26,294 nucleotides of DNA. It comes from DATMNI01 sp035570275 (GTDB lineage Bacteria; Acidobacteriota; Terriglobia; Bryobacterales; Bryobacteraceae). The position numbers were made by a program, and so were the translations under genes. This document shows, in pieces, positions 16,239 to 26,171 of the stretch. The first letter of the stretch is position 1. Each line of letters opens with the position of its first letter. The stretch spans positions 1-26,294 of the forward strand of contig DATMNI010000381.1 of NCBI GenBank assembly GCA_035570275.1. The letters run 5' to 3'. The notes beneath the pieces are model-generated. The model was not told the DNA's origin, made no database searches, and saw only the letters and a list, made by a program, of their open reading frames with translations.

Positions 16239-17270
16239 CTAATTCAGAAAGTAAGTGCGATAGAGGGTGTCGCGCTGCTTGGGCACGAACCCGGCATCGC
16301 GAATGAGGCGGCGCAGCTCTTCCTCGCTGGCGCGGTGATGGGCGCCGGCGGCGGAGACCACGTTCTCTTCGATCATGATGCTGCCCACGTCGTTGCCACC
16401 GAAACGCAGGCCAAGCTGGCAGGTTTTCAGCCCCTGCGTCACCCAGGAACTCTGCACGTTCTCGAAATTGTCGAGATAAATGCGCGAGATCGCCAGCGTC
16501 TGGAGGTACTCCACGGCCGTGGCCTCCTCGTTGACGAAGCGGCCGAGCGAGGTGTTCTCGCGCTGGAAAGTCCACGGGATGAACGCCGTGAAGCCGCCGG
16601 TTTCCTCCTGCAGGTTGCGCACCAGTTCCAGGTGATTCATGCGCTGCTCCAGCGTCTCGCCGCATCCGAACATCATGGTGGCCGTGGTGCGCATGCCGAG
16701 TTGGTGGGCGGTGCGGTGGACATCCATCCAATCCTGGGTGCCGCATTTCAGCCGGCTGATGCGATGGCGCACGCCGTCGTCGAGAATCTCCGCGCCGCCG
16801 CCGGGGATGGAATCGAGGCCCGAATCCCGCAGACGCCGGATGGTTTCGCGCAGGCTCAGGCCGCTGACCTCGGCAATGTTAGTGACCTCGGGCGCCGAAA
16901 GGCAGTGCAGGTGAATGGGGTAGCGCGCCTTGATGCTGCGGAACAGGTCTTCGTACCATTCGATTTTCAGATCGGGATGCAGGCCGCCCTGCATGAGCAC
17001 GCCGGTGCCGCCAAGATCGAGCGTTTCCTGGATTTTGTCGAAGATGGTTTGCTTGGGAAGCACGTAACCTTCGGCGTGGCCCATGGGCCGGTAGAAGGCG
17101 CAGAAGCTGCAATACTCCGTGCAGAAATTTGTGTAGTTGATGTTGCGGTCGATGATATAGGAGACCACCCCTTCGGGGTGCCATTGGCGCCGCACCGCGT
17201 CGGCCTCCATCCCGATGCCGATCAAGTCATCCGAACGAAACAGGTCGAGAGCCTCATCACGTGTGATCAT
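16239..17270 (-). CDS. mqnC: MqnC, cyclic dehypoxanthine futalosine synthase (radical SAM)
   Basis: A 343-aa radical SAM enzyme of the futalosine route to menaquinone; it cyclises dehypoxanthine futalosine. The [4Fe-4S] motif C50-T-E-Y-C54-S-F-C57 is intact. Family-specific stretches include M-E-A-D-A-V-R-R near residue 21, M-Q-G-G-L-H-P-D-L, the R-L-K-C-G-T-Q-D-W-M-D-V-H-R-T-A-H block, and A-F-I-P-W-T-F-Q-R-E-N-T. These separate it from MqnE and from the CofH F420 enzyme. I prefer the ATG at 17270 (M-I-T-R-D-E-A-L) since family proteins begin there; an in-frame ATG at 17318 adds 16 residues with no better ribosome site. No other mqn gene is in the window. Confidence 0.93.
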   Translation of the reverse strand: MITRDEALDLFRSDDLIGIGMEADAVRRQWHPEGVVSYIIDRNINYTNFCTEYCSFCAFYRPMGHAEGYVLPKQTIFDKIQETLDLGGTGVLMQGGLHPDLKIEWYEDLFRSIKARYPIHLHCLSAPEVTNIAEVSGLSLRETIRRLRDSGLDSIPGGGAEILDDGVRHRISRLKCGTQDWMDVHRTAHQLGMRTTATMMFGCGETLEQRMNHLELVRNLQEETGGFTAFIPWTFQRENTSLGRFVNEEATAVEYLQTLAISRIYLDNFENVQSSWVTQGLKTCQLGLRFGGNDVGSIMIEENVVSAAGAHHRASEEELRRLIRDAGFVPKQRDTLYRTYFLN

Positions 17271-17369
17271 AGAAAACCCAGGCGGCAGTTTCAGGATACC
17301 AAACACGGCGTAAGCCATGTCATCGGGTGGAGCAACACAGGCCCCTGCAGGTGTGTTTGCGACAGGTAA

Positions 17370-17486
17370 TCAGTGCGTCCATTTCGAAATCCCGCCGCCC
17401 AAAACCGCCACCACCAGGAATGCGACAAGTACCGCGGCGCTAAAAATTGTAACCGCCACTATCAACCCTTTGAGAAACGGGGCCAT
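17370..17486 (-). CDS. Possible 38-aa small membrane protein
   Basis: A short open frame beginning M-A-P-F-L-K-G-L-I-V-A-V, almost entirely one hydrophobic helix, ending G-G-G-I-S-K-W-T-H. AAGGA stands about 9 nt upstream of the ATG. It lies alone in a gene-poor stretch. Small single-helix proteins can arise by chance in GC-rich DNA, so this is only a candidate. Confidence 0.3.
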   Translation of the reverse strand: MAPFLKGLIVAVTIFSAAVLVAFLVVAVLGGGISKWTH

Positions 17487-18174
17487 GCGCCCATTCCTTC
17501 GCGTGGCGAACAACTCCCGATACAATGTCTTCCTATGACTCGAGGCCACTGAATCCTCCTGCAACCTGAGTACTCCGCGAACACTTGAACACGGCTGGGC
17601 CAGGCATTTCCACAAACCTTGTCCCAATTTCGCTGGTGTTACTGGACCATCACCCTCTCCGATTCTGGAGCGACGTCCATGCGTCGTCAGACATTGCGCC
17701 GGCATCGGCGATGCCGTCGATGACCATGGGGTTCGGGCGCTGTCCGAATACGGCTCCACCCGAATACGGTACTAAAGGTATTCCTTTTACGAGAACCAGC
17801 GTGGCTAACGCCTCACTTGCAGGCCGCCGCCCGTTTCCGGCAGACCTTCGCCATGTCCCCAAACACCTGCTGGCGTGAATCGTCGCCCCGCAAGTACTGC
17901 GGGCCAATCCCCTTACAGCGCCACGCAACGACGCTACCGATGAACCCCAAAGCTCCACCAGCAACCCGCACGGCCCCCCGGGCAGCGCATCCCATTATTC
18001 CTGGGCCATTCGTCCCTAGGAATTCTGCCAGTATACTGCAAACGCGCCTTACTGGAACGCTCCAGGGTGTAAATACATAGTCAGAAGACAGGTTAGGGAA
18101 AAAAGTTGCGGCTATTACGGCTATTACTGTTGCTTCATTTCACATAGATCGAAACCGCGGGAGCTTACAACCCA
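17487..18174. other. Gene-poor stretch between mqnC and the PAP2 gene
   Basis: Nearly 700 nt without a convincing gene. It holds a possible 60-aa minus-strand frame at 17813-17995 (with a hydrophobic segment G-G-A-L-G-F-I-G-S-V-V-A-W and AGGA three bases before its ATG), two copies of CCGAATACGG 16 nt apart near 17746-17771, and a short tandem CGGCTATTA repeat near 18112-18129. No tRNA or clear terminator is seen. Competing frames on both strands are short and mutually exclusive, which suggests decayed or regulatory DNA. Confidence 0.5.
17813..17995 (-). CDS. Possible 60-aa small protein
   Basis: A short frame with a hydrophobic segment near residues 11-26 (V-A-G-G-A-L-G-F-I-G-S-V-V-A-W) followed by a charged tail containing R-G-D-D-S-R-Q-Q-V-F-G-D-M-A-K-V-C-R. 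The tail has a natural-looking composition, and CCAGGAATA precedes the ATG, though the spacing is short. No family is recognised and no neighbour supports it. Confidence 0.3.
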   Translation of the reverse strand: MGCAARGAVRVAGGALGFIGSVVAWRCKGIGPQYLRGDDSRQQVFGDMAKVCRKRAAACK

Positions 18175-19122
18175 TCACCGGAATTCGGCGCCGAGGTGCA
18201 CCTGGTCGAGAAATCTCTGGGCGACGCTGCGTTTCCCGTCCAGGTCGCGGTTGTGCCGTCTGCCATAAACGTAGTCACCGATGAACCATCCCATGGCCGA
18301 ACCAGCCACCACATCGCCGGGAAAATGTTGCCGCGCACCTACGCGCGCCAGCACCACGGTGGAAGCGAGGCTATAGGCGAGAATGGGAACGATCCGCGGG
18401 TGCGGATACTGGTGAGCCACCACCGAAGCTAATGCCCACACACTGATGGCATGTCCCGACGGAAACCCGGAACTCCACCGGCCATTGGGACTGTCCAGGA
18501 AGTGGCCTTTACCATCGCTTTCGAGGGGGCGGGCGCGGTCGGAAGCCAGCTTGACTGCTTCCACTACCAGGCTGGTGTCGATCAAGGTCTCAAAGCCGAT
18601 CAGGCCGGTTTCGCGGAACCGCTCCTCGTGGGTGCCGCTGCCGACGAAGTAGAACCCCGCCGTGATCGGAATCAACGTGTAAGCAGAACCGATGCGCGAT
18701 GCCCATGTGCTTACGGACACCTGGCTTGACGAATTGGGGAGTTGTTGCACCGTCCACCGATCGGTGGCGATGAAAGCGGCGGTAGCGGCCCCGAAGATGG
18801 CCCAGTATTTGACGTCACGCTTGACGGTGTGAATGGGACTGGTCCAGATGGCCTTCTGGTCCTGAAGCATATACTTGGGCAGCCGCACGAACGGGTGGAA
18901 AATTCCGGTTTCGTTCCAGATGTCTTTCGGTTTGATGGCTGGAGGCCCGGGTTGAACCTGGAGTGTGGAACGTTGGGCCTCAGCCTGGGGCTGCTGTGCG
19001 TCGTCAGCCGGCTTGGTTTGGGCCGCCGGCTGTTGATCGTTAGCTTTGCCATCCACTTCGGGTGTCTGACCAAACGCCAGCGCTCCAAAAGACAGAAACA
19101 GTAAAGCCAACCGAAGCGTCAT
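18175..19122 (-). CDS. PAP2 superfamily (type 2 phosphatidic acid) phosphatase
   Basis: A 315-aa membrane or periplasmic phosphatase. The three PAP2 motifs are present in order: K-L-A-S-D-R-A-R-P (KX6RP, near residue 191), F-P-S-G-H (near 220) and A-R-V-G-A-R-Q-H-F-P-G-D (SRX5HX3D-like, near 260-269). The N-terminus has a signal peptide (T-L-R-L-A-L-L-F-L-S-F-G-A-L-A-F-G) followed by a Q/A/P-rich linker of about 45 residues. The start at 19122 is supported by GAGAGG upstream and by the signal peptide; the open frame extends 66 codons further without coding character. The substrate is unknown; lipid phosphates or undecaprenyl pyrophosphate are typical. It is divergent from the next gene across 137 nt. 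Confidence 0.88.
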   Translation of the reverse strand: MTLRLALLFLSFGALAFGQTPEVDGKANDQQPAAQTKPADDAQQPQAEAQRSTLQVQPGPPAIKPKDIWNETGIFHPFVRLPKYMLQDQKAIWTSPIHTVKRDVKYWAIFGAATAAFIATDRWTVQQLPNSSSQVSVSTWASRIGSAYTLIPITAGFYFVGSGTHEERFRETGLIGFETLIDTSLVVEAVKLASDRARPLESDGKGHFLDSPNGRWSSGFPSGHAISVWALASVVAHQYPHPRIVPILAYSLASTVVLARVGARQHFPGDVVAGSAMGWFIGDYVYGRRHNRDLDGKRSVAQRFLDQVHLGAEFR

Positions 19123-19259
19123 AAGCCCTCTCGTGCGGAATGCCGGGCACGCGACATACCGCCGGTCGCGAGTGTTAGTTGCAACCCTGTTGACGATCAC
19201 GAACCCGATTTTTCGCGGAGAGATTCCAGAAGTGGCAGGCGTGTTGCTCACTAAGCGGC

Positions 19260-19882
19260 ATGAGGCAAGCACCTCTAATCCTGGTGTGCCTGTTACTGGT
19301 GTGCTTGTTATGCCCGGCACAAACGCGGAATAGCGCCGACCGGCTGGATACTTCGAACGCGACAGCGAATGCCCCTGTCAACCAATCCACCTATGAGGCG
19401 CTCACCGAAGGCGACAGGGCGCGGGAGTATCTCAAAGACATGTTCAACCCGCTCTCACTGGTGAGTAGCGCCGCCTCTGCCGGCCTGGGCCAGTGGAGGG
19501 ACAGCCCAAGGCAGTGGAAACAGGGCGGCGAAGGTTACGGCCTGCGGTATGGCAGTTCGTACGCCGAGCACATTGTACGCGACACGGTGATGTACGGCGC
19601 TGCGAGCGCCCTGCATGAAGACAATCGTTATGTCCGGTCCGGGCAGACCGGCGTCGGATCCCGCGTTGGATACGCCGTGAGCAGCACTTTCCTGGCCCGC
19701 GGGGACGATGGCTCGCGCCGGTTTTCGTTCTCGCGGATGCTTGCCTTCGCCGGCGCCGCAGTCATTTCCCGGCTGTGGCAGCCGCGCAGCACCAACAGCT
19801 TGGGCAGCGCCGCCGTAAACTTCGGAACGTCGATAGGTGTGGCGACAGGCTTGGATGTCGCCCGGGAATTCTGGCCCCACAA

Positions 19883-19886
<4 letters not shown>
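19260..19886 (+). CDS. Secreted hypothetical protein upstream of the ABC exporter
   Basis: A 208-aa protein with a strong signal peptide (L-I-L-V-C-L-L-L-V-C-L-L-C-P-A-Q). The mature part contains R-D-T-V-M-Y-G-A-A-S-A-L-H-E-D-N-R-Y and F-S-F-S-R-M-L-A-F-A-G-A-A-V-I-S-R-L-W-Q-P, then two small-residue stretches suited to membrane insertion. I do not recognise a named family. It may be an envelope protein. Its TGA overlaps a GTG start for the ABC exporter, so the two are probably coupled. The start at 19260 lacks a strong ribosome site. Confidence 0.75.
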
Positions 19887-21722
<1,836 letters not shown>

Positions 21723-21736
<14 letters not shown>

Positions 21737-22769
21737 GCACGGCAATCCGCTGCTCCAGAACACTGGCGAATCCTTCCACCTCCGCGGGTGAGTAGCCCGA
21801 CGCCCGGAAGGCATCGCGGATCTGCCGGCTAGAGAGACGGGCCAAAAGTTGTCCCATCCACCTGGCGTCGCCCCGGGGAACGCGGCCAATCCGCTCTAAG
21901 TGAACCCGGCTGAGGTATTCCTTCGGATTCACCAGATAGACCCATCTAGGGCGCGCTGGCACCTGAAAGTCCACTGTATCCGCCGTAAGGTTGCGGATGA
22001 ACTTGGAGTGGCTGTAGGAATCGAGATTGTCTTTGGCTTTCTCGCGCGGCCAGGTACGCCCCGCGGATCCAAAACTGGCGCCAAGGTCGCTGATCATGTA
22101 GATGCGCTGGGAACCTTCCTGATAGATGGCGTTGTTCTCGTCCTTCAGGTCCCAATTGTTGATCAGCGCCATCACGACCTTCAACCCGTTCAACTCACGC
22201 GTGCCGGTGAACGCATCGTGGCGCCATTGCCAGTTCCCGATCTTCTTTTCGCTCTTCTCTTCTCTCTTCAGTCGCACATTGTGGACCGAGCCATCGGCGT
22301 CGAGCAATTTTTGACCGCGCTGCAAGCGACGCGGCATTCCATGCACATCCAGGTCCCTGACAAAAAAGTCTTCGTTGGCGTAATAGCCTACGGCCCAGGC
22401 AATGCGTGAAGCCACGGTTTCCGGACGGGCCTCCAGCCCCATCTTGACCTTCCACTTGACTCCATCCTGGTCAACCACGACAAATTTGGGATTGGTGCCG
22501 TCCAGGTCTTCCTTGACAAAGGTAAACGCACCGTGCGGCGCATGTTTTTCGCCGCCAGGTCCGTAGAACAGATCCCTGGAGCTAATGTCTGCGGGGTCAC
22601 GCCAGAGCACCGCGGGCCCAGTGGCGGTACTTGACGCGTCACTTGACCCGGCATTTGACCCGGCACTTTTTTCCGGCGCCCCATCCCTTTTTTTCGCGGC
22701 CCCTGCCATGGGACCACTTAGAACCAATGCCAACAGCAAGATGGCGAATGGATTTTTCGTCACACTCAT
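21723..22769 (-). CDS. Secreted protein with kinase-like catalytic motifs
   Basis: A 348-aa protein with a signal peptide (about residues 1-24) and a low-complexity S/A/G linker to residue 50. The main domain shows, in order, an ATP-lysine-like stretch K-W-K-V-K109 with Glu117 following, a catalytic-loop-like N-N-W-D207-L-K209-D-E-N212-N, and M-I-S-D228-L-G, spaced 21 residues apart. In protein kinases these correspond to the VAIK lysine, the D-L-K-x-x-N loop and DFG. The glycine-rich loop is not evident, so the fold is inferred. The start is supported by AAGGAG 7 nt upstream of 22769. It converges on the ABC exporter with a 14-nt overlap. If real, it acts on the outside of the inner membrane, where ATP is scarce, so it may be an inactive or non-ATP kinase-fold protein. 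Confidence 0.8.
22629..22664 (-). repeat. Three tandem 12-nt units in the linker of the kinase-like protein
   Basis: Plus-strand units ACTTGACGCGTC, ACTTGACCCGGC and ATTTGACCCGGC follow each other without gap. Read on the minus strand they encode A-G-S-N, A-G-S-S, D-A-S-S in the linker behind the signal peptide. The unit length is a multiple of 3. Confidence 0.8.
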
Positions 22770-22879
22770 AGGACTGCTCCTTTGCTCCGAAACGGCGCAT
22801 CAACTGCAAGTGCATGAGTGATGCCAGCGTGCGCCAGGCAACCGAGCCACGCTTTGATGGACCGGGGGGGTGAGTATTC

Positions 22880-23980
22880 GTGAAACTACTAATCCAGCCA
22901 GGGGACGGAGTTATGTCGTTGATCAAGGGCATCGGCGCTGCCAGGAAGAGCGTTGACATCGTCATCTTCCGTTTTGACCAGAGGGAAATCGAGCGGGCGC
23001 TAGCCAACGCCGTCAACCGCGGGGTGGCCGTCCGCGCGTTGATCGCTCATACCAATCGGGCCGGCGAGGAGAATCTCCGAAGGCTCGAAATGCGGCTGCT
23101 TGGCGCTGGGGTAGTGGTGGCACGCACGGCTGACGACCTGATTCGCTACCACGGCAAGCTGATAGTGATTGACCGCCGCGAGTTGTATCTGCTGGCGTTC
23201 AATCCCACCTATGCGGACATCGATCACAGCCGCAGTTTCGGCGTCATCACCCGCAGCCCCAGCGTAGTGCGGGAAGCGCTCAAGCTGTTCGATGCCGATA
23301 CCCAGCGCCGTCCCTACGAAGCCGGTCTGGCGAGCTTTGTGGTCAGCCCATCGAACGCGCGCAAACAGCTCTCCAGCTTCATTAAGGGGGCCAAAAAAGA
23401 GCTGCTGATCTATGACCCAACGGTCAGCGACGCGGCTATGATTCACCTCCTCGAAGAACGATCCCAAGCGGGCGTCGAGATCAATATCATCGGGCGCATG
23501 CCCCGCCGGATCCCGGGCCTGACCGTGCGCAAGCTGCCGCAGTTGCGGTTGCACACTCGTACCATGGTCCGCGATGGTACGTTGGCGTTTATCGGGAGCC
23601 AGAGCCTGCGCGAGATCGAACTGGACGCGCGGCGGGAAGTCGGCATCATCTTCCGCGATGCGGCGGCGATCAGCGGTGTGGTACGGACATTTCAGAACGA
23701 TTGGGCGCTGGCCGATCCAGCCGGGGCGCAAGTCAAGGCGGAAAACGCGCCCGCCGCCAAGGTGGCCAAGAAAGTCGCCAAAGCCGTGACCAGGGACTTG
23801 CCTGCCGTGGCGCCCGTCCTGAACGGCGCTGTGAAGGAAGTGGTGGGCGCGGCCGCCACCGTGGACCTGAGCGCCGAGGAAGTTCAGGAGATCGTGAAGG
23901 ACGCCATCAAGAACGCCGTGAAGGAAGCGGTCAGGGGCGTAGTGGAAGAGGTCGTCGAACAGGATGGGCGGGCGCAATGA
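22880..23980 (+). CDS. Phospholipase D-like protein, second HKD motif altered
   Basis: A 366-aa protein with two PLD half-domains. Motif 1 is H91-G-K93-L-I-V-I-D98, intact. Motif 2 is H225-T-R227-T-M-V-R-D232, with arginine in place of the catalytic lysine but followed by the usual G-S-Q-S. PLD enzymes hydrolyse or transfer phosphodiesters using both histidines; the change may lower or alter activity. The last 90 residues are an Ala/Val/Lys/Glu-rich amphipathic helical tail, perhaps for membrane association. No signal peptide is seen. The start is GTG at 22880, with GGTGAG 4 nt upstream, and the stop overlaps the next ATG (ATGA), so a three-gene operon follows. Confidence 0.85.
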   Translation: MKLLIQPGDGVMSLIKGIGAARKSVDIVIFRFDQREIERALANAVNRGVAVRALIAHTNRAGEENLRRLEMRLLGAGVVVARTADDLIRYHGKLIVIDRRELYLLAFNPTYADIDHSRSFGVITRSPSVVREALKLFDADTQRRPYEAGLASFVVSPSNARKQLSSFIKGAKKELLIYDPTVSDAAMIHLLEERSQAGVEINIIGRMPRRIPGLTVRKLPQLRLHTRTMVRDGTLAFIGSQSLREIELDARREVGIIFRDAAAISGVVRTFQNDWALADPAGAQVKAENAPAAKVAKKVAKAVTRDLPAVAPVLNGAVKEVVGAAATVDLSAEEVQEIVKDAIKNAVKEAVRGVVEEVVEQDGRAQ

Positions 23981-24552
23981 AGGCGCTGAAAGCGATGACA
24001 GCGGCTGTTCTGGTGATGATGGGGCTCTGCGCCGTGCTGTTGTGTGCGCCGGCGCAGGAGAGCGTGAACCAGGATTCCGCGGTGCTCAAAGATTTCGAAA
24101 AGCGCGTGGCGGATTACGTGAAACTCCACAAAATCGCCCGGTCGGAAGTGCATGGTTTGAAACCCACCACCTCAGCGGAAGAGATCGAGCATCACGAGCA
24201 TCGGCTCGCCAACGGCATTCGCGAGTCAAGGCGTGGAGCTGTTCAAGGCGATGTCTTTACTGCCGAGATCGCAGCGGAGATCCGGCGATTGATCGCGACT
24301 ACCATGCAAGGGCCGGAAGCGGACCGGATTCGTAAGAGCCTGCAGCGCGCCGCGCCGGTGTACCTGAAGGCAATTCGCGTCAACCAGACCTACCCGGCCG
24401 GAGTCCCCCTGCAGTCCACGCCTCCGTCGATCCTGTTGAACCTGCCTGCGCTGCCGCCCGAACTGGAGTATCGGCTGGTAGGACAGGCCTTGATACTCCG
24501 CGACATCGAGGCTAACCTGATTGCCGATTTCATTCCCAACGCGATTCCTTGA
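23977..24552 (+). CDS. Secreted hypothetical protein coupled to the PLD-like gene
   Basis: A 191-aa protein with a signal peptide (A-V-L-V-M-M-G-L-C-A-V-L-L-C-A). The mature part begins with a helix (D-F-E-K-R-V-A-D-Y-V-K-L-H) and a charged region with E-I-E-H-H-E-H-R. It ends in L-P-P-E-L-E-Y-R-L-V-G-Q-A-L-I-L-R-D-I-E-A-N-L-I-A-D-F-I, which reads like a conserved beta-helix block. I do not recognise a characterised family. It starts with an ATGA overlap on the PLD-like gene and ends 7 nt before the phosphoesterase, so the three are one transcription unit. Confidence 0.8.
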   Translation: MKALKAMTAAVLVMMGLCAVLLCAPAQESVNQDSAVLKDFEKRVADYVKLHKIARSEVHGLKPTTSAEEIEHHEHRLANGIRESRRGAVQGDVFTAEIAAEIRRLIATTMQGPEADRIRKSLQRAAPVYLKAIRVNQTYPAGVPLQSTPPSILLNLPALPPELEYRLVGQALILRDIEANLIADFIPNAIP

Positions 24553-24559
24553 CGTTAGT

Positions 24560-25426
24560 ATGCGGCGTCTCTTTATTATGCGGCGTATCTTCCCCATCCT
24601 CCTTTTTCTGACGGCACTGATGCCGGCTTCGCCACCCGAGCTGAAGTTGCCGGTGAAGCCGAATTCGATTCGTTTCGCCGTGATCGGGGACAGCGGAACC
24701 GGTGAATCGGCGCAGTACGAAACGGCTGCCGAGATGGCCACGTACCGCGCCCAGTTCCCTTTCGATTTCGTCATCATGCTTGGCGACAACATCTACGGCG
24801 GCCATAGTCCAGCCGATTTCAAAAGCAAATTCGAAGAGCCTTACCGGCCGCTGCTGGATGCCGGCGTGAAATTCTATGCCTCGCTGGGAAACCACGACGA
24901 GACTAACGCGCGCCTTTACAAACCATTCAACATGGACGGCAAGCGGTACTACTCGTTTAAGCGAGCCAATGCCGAGTTCTTTGCGCTGGACAGCAATTAC
25001 ATGGATCCCCAACAACTGGACTGGCTCGACAAAGCGCTGCAGGATTCAAGCTCGGCCTGGAAGATCTGCTATTTCCATCATCCGCTGTATTCGCATGCCA
25101 AGGCTCACGGCCCCGACGCCGACTTGCGGAAACGGCTGGAACCGATCTTTCAGGCACATGGCGTGAACGTGGTCTGGTCGGGCCACGATCACGACTACGA
25201 ACGGATCAAGCCGCAAAATGGAATCGCGTACTTCGTTCTGGGAAGCTCCGGTCAATTACGGTTTCACGACCTGAAGCCATCGCCCGATACCGCCAAGGGC
25301 TTCGACACCGACCTGACCTTCGCGCTGGTGGAAATAGCCGGAGATACGCTCTACTTCCAGGCCGTCTCCCGTACCGGCCAGATGGTGGACTCGGGTATCG
25401 TGGAACTCGAAGGGAAGAGCCATTGA
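24560..25426 (+). CDS. Secreted calcineurin-like metallophosphoesterase
   Basis: A 288-aa protein with a signal peptide (R-R-I-F-P-I-L-L-F-L-T-A-L). The metal ligands of the family appear in order: G-D44-S-G-T-G, G-D76-N-I-Y-G, G-N111-H112-D113, a histidine in Y-F-H-H-P near 173, and the S-G-H209-D-H211-D-Y-E-R block. This is the pattern of purple acid phosphatase-like phosphoesterases; the substrate is unknown. The ATG at 24560 is 7 nt after the previous stop; a second ATG at 24578 would still keep the signal peptide. It is the last gene of the operon starting with the PLD-like protein. Confidence 0.9.
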   Translation: MRRLFIMRRIFPILLFLTALMPASPPELKLPVKPNSIRFAVIGDSGTGESAQYETAAEMATYRAQFPFDFVIMLGDNIYGGHSPADFKSKFEEPYRPLLDAGVKFYASLGNHDETNARLYKPFNMDGKRYYSFKRANAEFFALDSNYMDPQQLDWLDKALQDSSSAWKICYFHHPLYSHAKAHGPDADLRKRLEPIFQAHGVNVVWSGHDHDYERIKPQNGIAYFVLGSSGQLRFHDLKPSPDTAKGFDTDLTFALVEIAGDTLYFQAVSRTGQMVDSGIVELEGKSH

Positions 25427-25489
25427 ACGGGTCAGTAGTGACGGGCAGGCTGAAAACGGTCTAGAACATCGTAGAACATCGTACTATGG

Positions 25490-25528
25490 TTGCAGTGTGG
25501 TGTTTGTAGCTGTTATAGTGTTTGTAGC
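25490..25528 (+). promoter_or_regulatory. Predicted promoter of the antitoxin gene, with direct repeats
   Basis: -35 TTGCAG (25490-25495), an 18-nt spacer, and -10 TATAGT (25514-25519). TGTTTGTAGC occurs at 25501-25510 and 25519-25528, flanking the -10 box, so a DNA-binding antitoxin could bind both. Upstream, TAGAACATCG is repeated in tandem at 25462-25481. No experimental support. Confidence 0.5.
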
Positions 25529-25558
25529 GTCTGTACGAGTGAAAGGAGAGTTTGTGTC

Positions 25559-26041
25559 ATGGCTGCTTTGCCAAATAGTCTTGAGGCCGTCGTAAGCCCC
25601 GTCGACATCCCCGAAAATGAACAGCGCGAAATCGTCGAACTGTATCGCAATGCTCTGCTCACCGGCAGCCAAGCTCACCTGATCAGTCCCACCGGCAAGG
25701 GGATGAATATCCCCAGACCAGTATACAACCTGTTGGTCCAGATTTTAAAGGACTTAAGCGAAGGATCCTCGGTTGCCATCCTGCAAGAGCGCCAGGGGCT
25801 CACGACCGTACAGGCAAGCCGTTTACTCGGCGTATCGCGACAATTTCTAGTGAACCTGATGGATAAGGGAGAGATTCCGCACCACATGGTCGGAACGCAC
25901 CGTCGAGTCTACATTAACGATTTGATGGCATTCAAGTGCAGGCGGGACCAGAGGCGTCGAGCGGTGCTCAATCAAATGGTTCAGTCTGAGATTGAGGCTG
26001 GCGTGTACGACGTGGTGCCCGATGATTTCTCTGGTCAATGA
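25559..26041 (+). CDS. HTH antitoxin-like protein (excisionase-type DNA-binding domain)
   Basis: A 160-aa protein whose residues about 81-127 form an excisionase/MerR-type helix-turn-helix: L-T-T-V-Q-A-S-R-L-L-G-V-S-R-Q-F-L then G-E-I-P-H-H-M-V-G-T-H-R-R-V-Y-I. Residues 1-75 are a helical N-terminal domain typical of antitoxins paired with PIN toxins; the C-terminal 30 residues would contact the toxin. The ATG at 25559 has AAGGAG about 12 nt upstream, slightly far. It overlaps the toxin gene start at 26022, as is usual in these operons. It probably represses its own promoter. Confidence 0.85.
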   Translation: MAALPNSLEAVVSPVDIPENEQREIVELYRNALLTGSQAHLISPTGKGMNIPRPVYNLLVQILKDLSEGSSVAILQERQGLTTVQASRLLGVSRQFLVNLMDKGEIPHHMVGTHRRVYINDLMAFKCRRDQRRRAVLNQMVQSEIEAGVYDVVPDDFSGQ

Positions 26042-26171
26042 GTTTGCGGCGCTCCTGGACACCTGCACGCTGGTACCGATTTCGCTTTGCGATCTGCTGC
26101 TTAAACTTGCGGAAGATCCCGCTTTATACCAACCAAAATGGTCCCGGGAGATTCTAGCGGGAGTTTACTGA
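26022..26171 (+). pseudogene. Truncated PIN-domain toxin
   Basis: Only 49 codons: the frame reads F-A-A-L-L-D-T-C-T-L-V-P-I-S-L-C-D-L-L-L-K-L-A-E, then Y-Q-P-K-W-S-R-E-I-L, and stops at TGA 26169-26171. The first PIN-domain acidic residue (in L-L-D-T) and the W-S-x-E-I-L motif are there, but the other acidic residues lie beyond the stop. No continuation is seen in the next 120 nt, which are richer in A and T. It is therefore probably inactive, by truncation or by insertion downstream. Confidence 0.75.

Noticed and set aside
16166..16306. Short frame following the RMD1-like gene (M-N-A-L-P-A-G)
   Set aside because: It runs into the end of mqnC on the other strand and shows no coding features or ribosome site.
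16200..17369. 389-aa plus-strand frame opposite mqnC
   Set aside because: The minus strand encodes a complete radical SAM enzyme with its cluster motif; this one is a shadow.
23000..23977. 325-aa minus-strand frame opposite the PLD-like gene
   Set aside because: Antisense shadow; the plus strand has both PLD motifs.
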